64,000 nt of DNA from positions 558,001 through 622,000 of the forward strand of contig NZ_CP079110.1 in NCBI RefSeq assembly GCF_019357495.1. The letters run 5' to 3'. Source of the stretch: Nosocomiicoccus ampullae (GTDB lineage: Bacteria; Bacillota; Bacilli; Staphylococcales; Salinicoccaceae). Shown here piece after piece: positions 59,422 to 64,000 of this stretch; within the stretch, counting starts at the first letter, position 1; each line of letters starts with the position of its first letter. The position numbers were made by a program, and so were the translations under genes. The notes below the pieces were generated by a model. That model searched no databases. It was not told the DNA's origin and saw only the letters and a program-made list of their open reading frames with translations.

Positions 59422-61881
59422 ATGTCGAACGTAACTCCGATGATGAAACAATATTTATCGATTAAAGAAGAACATAAAGATGCGTTTTTATTTTTTAGAC
59501 TTGGAGATTTTTACGAGTTATTTTATGATGATGCAGTTGAAGCGGCAAAATTACTTGAAATCACGTTAACGTCTAGAGATAAAACGAGCAACATACCGAT
59601 GGCTGGTGTACCGTATCATTCTGCTACACGGTATATTGAAAAGCTGATTAACCACGGCTATAAAGTTGCAATTTGTGAGCAAATGGAAGACCCTAAAGCT
59701 GTGAAAGGTATGGTGAAGCGTGAAGTAGTACGCGTAATTACACCAGGAACATTAATTGATGATTTCGGAATTTCTCAAGATGAGAGTAACTATATATTAT
59801 CTTTAAATCACCGAGATGATATATATGACGTCGTGTACGGTGATATTTCTACAGGGGATATGTATTCATTTGAAACAAAAGACCTCGACACCCTTTACAC
59901 TCAGTTGTCTCGAATTAACCCTAGAGAAATTGTTGTATCTAATAATAGTGAAGCGGTACTTCATAACTTTTATAATGATCCACCACTTATTACAGTTGTT
60001 GACGGTACGTCTAGTGAAGTGCAATTACTTTCATATATTGAGTCTCAAAATAAACAAAAGCTTTCACATTTAAAAGATATTATAGAAATTAATGTCGACT
60101 CGAATTTAAAATTATCTCAATCAACCATTAGTAACTTAGAACTTGTTGAAAATTTACAGACGAAAAAACAAAAAGGATCATTGTATTGGTATTTAAATAA
60201 AACTGAAACACCGATGGGCCGAAGAAAATTAAAGCGTCTAATTGAATCACCACTTGTAAATCTTGAAGAAATTAAAAATCGTCAAGATGTTGTTGGTAAA
60301 TTACTTGAAAACTTTATAGAGCGTGAAGATATTAAAGCAGCTTTAAATAACGTGTACGATATTGAAAGATTAACAGGACGAATGAGCTTTGGAAATATAG
60401 ATGTTAAAGGTTTTATTGAACTTAGAGATTCGTTAGAAGGACTTCCGAATGTTTATAAGCTTTTATCATCTATTGGTTTAATCGATAACGTATTATTTAA
60501 AGATTTTGACGTATTAAGTGATGTATACGAAATGCTAAAAGTATTAAAATCTGACGCACCGAAGACGATTCGTGAAGGCAATATATTTGAATACGGTGTG
60601 AGTAAAGAACTAGATGAATTAAGAGATATTCAAAATAACTCTAGAGAATGGTTAGAGAATTATTTATCTAAAGAGAAAGAAAAGACAAACATAAAAAATA
60701 TGAAGATTGGATTTAATAAAGTGTTTGGATATTTCTTAGAAATCTCTAAAGGCCAAGCGGCGACGTTTGATGCAGAAAAGTATGGGTATGATCGTAGACA
60801 AACGTTAACTAACTCTGAACGCTACATTACACCAGAGTTAAAAGAGATGGAAGATAAAATTTTAAAAGCTGAAGATGAAAGTGTTATTTTAGAATACAAC
60901 ATGTTTATCGACTTAAGAGAAAAAGTAAAGGGACATACTGAAAGACTTCAGAGAACGAGTGAACAGTTATCTATACTTGATTGCTTAATTAGCTTTGCGG
61001 ACGTCTCAAATGAGTATCAACTCGTAAGGCCAGAATTCACAGAAGATGAACTAGAAATTATTGACGGTAGACATCCAATTGTAGAAAAGATGCTCGGAGA
61101 AAGAACGTACGTACCTAACGACGTTAAAATGGATGATGATACGTTTATCTATTTAATTACGGGACCAAACATGAGTGGTAAAAGTACGTATATGCGCCAA
61201 GTGGCAATCATTACGATTATGTCTCAAATTGGTATGAACGTACCTGCGGCTTCTTGTAAAATTCCGATATTTGACGCTATTTATACACGTATTGGAGCAA
61301 GTGATGACTTATCAAGTGGTAAATCGACATTTATGATTGAAATGATGGAAGCAAACGATGCACTTAAACACGCGACTAAAAATAGTCTAATTATATTTGA
61401 TGAACTTGGCCGTGGAACTTCAACATATGACGGAATGGCACTTGCTGAAGCGATGTTAAAATATATTCATAACTATATCGGTGCAAAAACTTTATTCTCA
61501 ACACATTACCATGAATTGACGGATTTAGATGCGTCGCTACATCATTTAATGAACGTTCACGTAAAAGCAAGCGAGAAAAATGGTGTGTTAGAGTTTCAGC
61601 ATAAAGTTGAAAAAGGTGCGGTTGAAAAAAGTTATGGTATCCAAGTTGCTGAGCTTGCAGATCTTCCGAGAGAAGTAACAATTGAAGCGCGTAAAGTGTT
61701 AAAACGTTTAGAAAATACGAATGACAATACTGTTGACGTTACGCAATTAGAGTTAACGTTAGATGATACGTCAGAACAAACAAGTACTATAGAAGAAAAA
61801 ATCAAAACGTTAAACATTAATCATATATCACCAATCGAAGCGTTAACGTTACTTAGTGAATTTCAAGACGAATTAAAGTAA
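59422..61881 (+). CDS. mutS: DNA mismatch repair protein MutS
   Basis: An 819-residue mismatch sensor. The mismatch-wedging F30-x-E32 lies in GDFYELF; Walker A GPNMSGKST is near residue 581 and the FDELGRGTST block follows. ATG 59422 is chosen because AGGA lies 9 nt upstream; GTG 59416 is less likely. It forms an operon with mutL (12-bp gap). Confidence 0.97.
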   Translation: MSNVTPMMKQYLSIKEEHKDAFLFFRLGDFYELFYDDAVEAAKLLEITLTSRDKTSNIPMAGVPYHSATRYIEKLINHGYKVAICEQMEDPKAVKGMVKREVVRVITPGTLIDDFGISQDESNYILSLNHRDDIYDVVYGDISTGDMYSFETKDLDTLYTQLSRINPREIVVSNNSEAVLHNFYNDPPLITVVDGTSSEVQLLSYIESQNKQKLSHLKDIIEINVDSNLKLSQSTISNLELVENLQTKKQKGSLYWYLNKTETPMGRRKLKRLIESPLVNLEEIKNRQDVVGKLLENFIEREDIKAALNNVYDIERLTGRMSFGNIDVKGFIELRDSLEGLPNVYKLLSSIGLIDNVLFKDFDVLSDVYEMLKVLKSDAPKTIREGNIFEYGVSKELDELRDIQNNSREWLENYLSKEKEKTNIKNMKIGFNKVFGYFLEISKGQAATFDAEKYGYDRRQTLTNSERYITPELKEMEDKILKAEDESVILEYNMFIDLREKVKGHTERLQRTSEQLSILDCLISFADVSNEYQLVRPEFTEDELEIIDGRHPIVEKMLGERTYVPNDVKMDDDTFIYLITGPNMSGKSTYMRQVAIITIMSQIGMNVPAASCKIPIFDAIYTRIGASDDLSSGKSTFMIEMMEANDALKHATKNSLIIFDELGRGTSTYDGMALAEAMLKYIHNYIGAKTLFSTHYHELTDLDASLHHLMNVHVKASEKNGVLEFQHKVEKGAVEKSYGIQVAELADLPREVTIEARKVLKRLENTNDNTVDVTQLELTLDDTSEQTSTIEEKIKTLNINHISPIEALTLLSEFQDELK

Positions 61882-61893
61882 AGAGGGGATTAT

Positions 61894-63699
61894 ATGGAGA
61901 GAGTCCATGTACTAGATCCAGTTATCCAAAATAAAATAGCAGCGGGTGAAGTTGTCGAACGCCCAAGTTCCATTGTTAAAGAACTTGTTGAAAACTCGAT
62001 AGATGCTCACTCAACATCTATTGAGGTCTTTATCGAAGAAAGTGGTCTTAAAAAAATTAGAGTTGTCGATAATGGTGAAGGTATTGACGATAGAGATAGC
62101 CGTTTAATATTCGAGCGTCATGCAACGAGTAAAATCGCTGAAGACTATGATTTATTTGAAATTCGCTCGATGGGATTTCGTGGTGAGGCACTTGCGAGTA
62201 TTGGTGCAGTGTCTAAAGCAACGGTTGAAAGTTATCGTAAAGACAGACAGCCATTTAAATTAGAATACAATGGTGGCAGAGAAGTTGGCTACCATGAAGG
62301 CAAATCTCGCGTTGGTACAGTAGTGACGATAGAAGACTTATTTTTTAACACACCAGCAAGATATAAATATATTAAAAGTTTAAGAACTGAAGCGGGCCGT
62401 ATTATTGATATGATGCAACGCTTTAGTTTTAACCATCCAGATATTCAGTTTAAACTCGTCTTTGATGGGAAAGTTCGATTTCAAACAAAAGGAAATGGTA
62501 ACTTAAAAGAAGTCATTGCAGATGTTTACGGGCTAAATGTTGCGAGACATAGCGTAAAAGTTGAAGGTACAACACCAGACTATAAGTTATCAGGATTTGT
62601 TGTTCGACCAGAAATTACGAGAAGTAATAAAAATTATATTAATCTTTCAATTAATTCTCGAATTATTAAAGATTTTAGACTCGTCGCGAGTGTCGTTGAA
62701 AGTTATCATACGTTACTTCCGAAAGATAAATTTCCAGTCGTCATTTTAAATATCGATATGGATCCAAAACTTGTCGATGTAAACGTACATCCTGCAAAAA
62801 CTGAAGTCCGGTTATCTAAACTTAAAGAGTTACAACGCCTAATTGAAACTACAATTAAAGATGCGCTACAGTCAGAACGTTTAATTCCAGAAATGGAGAC
62901 ACGTGAGAAAAAAGAAAAGCCAGTCATAACACAAAACGTCTTTGATTTTGCACCTAGACAAGTCAGAGATGATTATGATTACGTATCTAATAATAAAATC
63001 AATACAAGTGACTTTAGTTCAAAAGAGAGTAATGATAACAAAGAGACGTATATCGAACAAACAATTAATGATAACATCAGTCACTCTAATGAAAGTTATG
63101 ACGACTATCAAGATTCTAAATTACCGTATTTAGAAATTGTCGGACAAGTCCACGGAACGTATATATTAATGCAAAATGACTCAGGAATGTATTTAATGGA
63201 TCAACACGCCGCGCAAGAACGCATTAAATATGAATATTTCTATGAGAACATTCAAAATAGTGATGAGCGTGTGCCATTACTATTACCGTATCATTTTGAG
63301 TTTTCATATGATGACGTCATTCGTATCGATGAAAAACTCAATGATTTAAAAGCACTAGGATTTAATATTGAAAAAACAGGTATGAAGCAATATACAGTAA
63401 CGGAGTATCCATCTTGGATATTAAAAGATGATCCAGAAGGAGATATCGAGTCAGTCATTGATTTTATTTCAAACACAGAAAACTTTTCAGTGAATAAGTA
63501 CCGTGAAGATATGTCTATAATGATGAGTTGTAAACAGTCAATAAAAGCGAATCACTACTTAGATGAAAACCAAATGCGTACATTGCTAGATGACTTATCC
63601 AAATGTAAGTCACCATACACGTGTCCACATGGTCGACCAGTCATCATTAAGTGGTCGACATATGAGATTGAAAAGATGTTTAACCGTATTATGAAATAA
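61894..63699 (+). CDS. mutL: DNA mismatch repair protein MutL (endonuclease type)
   Basis: A 601-residue GHKL ATPase. N-terminal motifs are NKIAAGEVVERP, DNGEGID and MGFRGEALASI. A poorly conserved linker (~345-405) precedes the C-terminal endonuclease domain with DQHAAQERIKYE and CPHGRP. The intact DQHA(x)2E(x)4E motif means MutL itself nicks DNA, as expected without MutH. ATG 61894 follows AGAGGGG. Confidence 0.97.
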   Translation: MERVHVLDPVIQNKIAAGEVVERPSSIVKELVENSIDAHSTSIEVFIEESGLKKIRVVDNGEGIDDRDSRLIFERHATSKIAEDYDLFEIRSMGFRGEALASIGAVSKATVESYRKDRQPFKLEYNGGREVGYHEGKSRVGTVVTIEDLFFNTPARYKYIKSLRTEAGRIIDMMQRFSFNHPDIQFKLVFDGKVRFQTKGNGNLKEVIADVYGLNVARHSVKVEGTTPDYKLSGFVVRPEITRSNKNYINLSINSRIIKDFRLVASVVESYHTLLPKDKFPVVILNIDMDPKLVDVNVHPAKTEVRLSKLKELQRLIETTIKDALQSERLIPEMETREKKEKPVITQNVFDFAPRQVRDDYDYVSNNKINTSDFSSKESNDNKETYIEQTINDNISHSNESYDDYQDSKLPYLEIVGQVHGTYILMQNDSGMYLMDQHAAQERIKYEYFYENIQNSDERVPLLLPYHFEFSYDDVIRIDEKLNDLKALGFNIEKTGMKQYTVTEYPSWILKDDPEGDIESVIDFISNTENFSVNKYREDMSIMMSCKQSIKANHYLDENQMRTLLDDLSKCKSPYTCPHGRPVIIKWSTYEIEKMFNRIMK

Positions 63700-63710
63700 G
63701 AGGTGTTCTA

Positions 63711-64000
63711 ATGAAACAACAAATTGTATATACGAGAGACGAAGCAATTGATGTGAAAATTTCCGAACCAGAAAACCCGAAAGCAGCTGTATTAGTACTT
63801 CACGGAATTTCTGAACATAGTGGACGTTATGATTATTTACTTAATTTCTTTAAATCGCATGATATTTACGGTGTAATTTATGATCATAACGGTCACGGAA
63901 ATAGAGATAACGGCAATCGTGGTGAAATTGGAAGTTTTGAAAAACTCGTCTTAGATGCTAAAGACGTGTATGATTCACTACCGAATCACTTACCAAAATT
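63711..64000 (+). CDS. Alpha/beta hydrolase, monoacylglycerol-lipase-like (partial)
   Basis: The ATG at 63711 follows AGAGGTG and the frame is open to the window end (96 codons). VLHGISEHSGRYDYLL and the DHNGHGNRDN stretch are characteristic of the serine aminopeptidase S33/monoacylglycerol lipase group. The nucleophile elbow lies beyond the window. It follows mutL by 11 bp and may be cotranscribed. Confidence 0.85.
   Translation, partial: MKQQIVYTRDEAIDVKISEPENPKAAVLVLHGISEHSGRYDYLLNFFKSHDIYGVIYDHNGHGNRDNGNRGEIGSFEKLVLDAKDVYDSLPNHLPK

Noticed and set aside
1-64000. tRNA, rRNA, insertion sequences or prophage
   Set aside because: None could be recognised; gaps are short and filled by promoters, terminators or the described array.

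Overview
The window is chromosomal DNA from an AT-rich Gram-positive coccus of the family Staphylococcaceae. The gene order matches the staphylococcal core chromosome: rbgA-rnhB-sucCD-dprA-topA-xerC-hslVU-codY-rpsB-tsf-pyrH-frr-uppS-cdsA-dxr-rseP-proS-polC-rimP-nusA-ylxRQ-infB-rbfA-truB-ribF-rpsO-pnp-rnjB-ftsK-ymfFHIM-pgsA-recA-rny-ymdB-korAB-ricA-mutSL. An RNase J2 gene right after pnp and korAB after ymdB are typical of the family. Several differences from Staphylococcus aureus suggest a related genus such as Jeotgalicoccus, Nosocomiicoccus or Salinicoccus; this is inference from order and protein sequence only.

Layout. Positions 1-5000 are the accessory end: the tail of a membrane protein, a YdjM-like membrane hydrolase, an arsRBC arsenic-resistance operon, a reverse-strand glutamate dehydrogenase, and a reverse-strand XRE regulator paired with a DUF2975 membrane protein that is interrupted by an in-frame TAA. 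From 5210 to the right end everything is on the plus strand and mostly housekeeping. 5.2-20.2 kb holds ribosome maturation (rbgA), RNase HII, the succinyl-CoA synthetase operon, DNA uptake (dprA), topoisomerase I, the xerC-hslVU-codY operon and the rpsB-tsf-pyrH-frr translation block. 20.3-30.3 kb holds undecaprenyl-PP, CDP-DAG and MEP-pathway enzymes, the site-2 protease, prolyl-tRNA synthetase and PolC. 30.4-43.9 kb holds the nusA-infB operon, tRNA/riboflavin genes, rpsO, and the RNA-decay genes pnp and rnjB. 44-48.5 kb holds ymfFHI (EF-P modification), a RodZ-like protein and pgsA. 48.7-52.3 kb holds recA, RNase Y and ymdB. 52.4-64 kb holds korAB, a heterodimeric ABC exporter, ricA, mutSL and the start of an alpha/beta hydrolase.

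The most unusual stretch is the only gene-free region over 300 bases, 54960-55335, between korB and the ABC exporter. It carries a degenerate tandem array of a GTTAACG-centred motif repeating about every 20.5 bp (two helical turns), organised as 41-bp units, with four exact copies of the palindrome CGTTAACG. I do not recognise it. Other notable points are: a near-consensus LexA box at the tip of the pgsA terminator hairpin, overlapping the region upstream of the recA -10; a dprA start codon only 6 nt after a TATAAT, implying leaderless mRNA; an xerC whose Shine-Dalgarno points to an ATT start; terminator hairpins fused to the next gene's ribosome site before polC, ftsK and ymdB; and the absence of trmFO, cinA and miaB from their usual staphylococcal positions. 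No tRNA, rRNA, insertion sequence or CRISPR array was seen.
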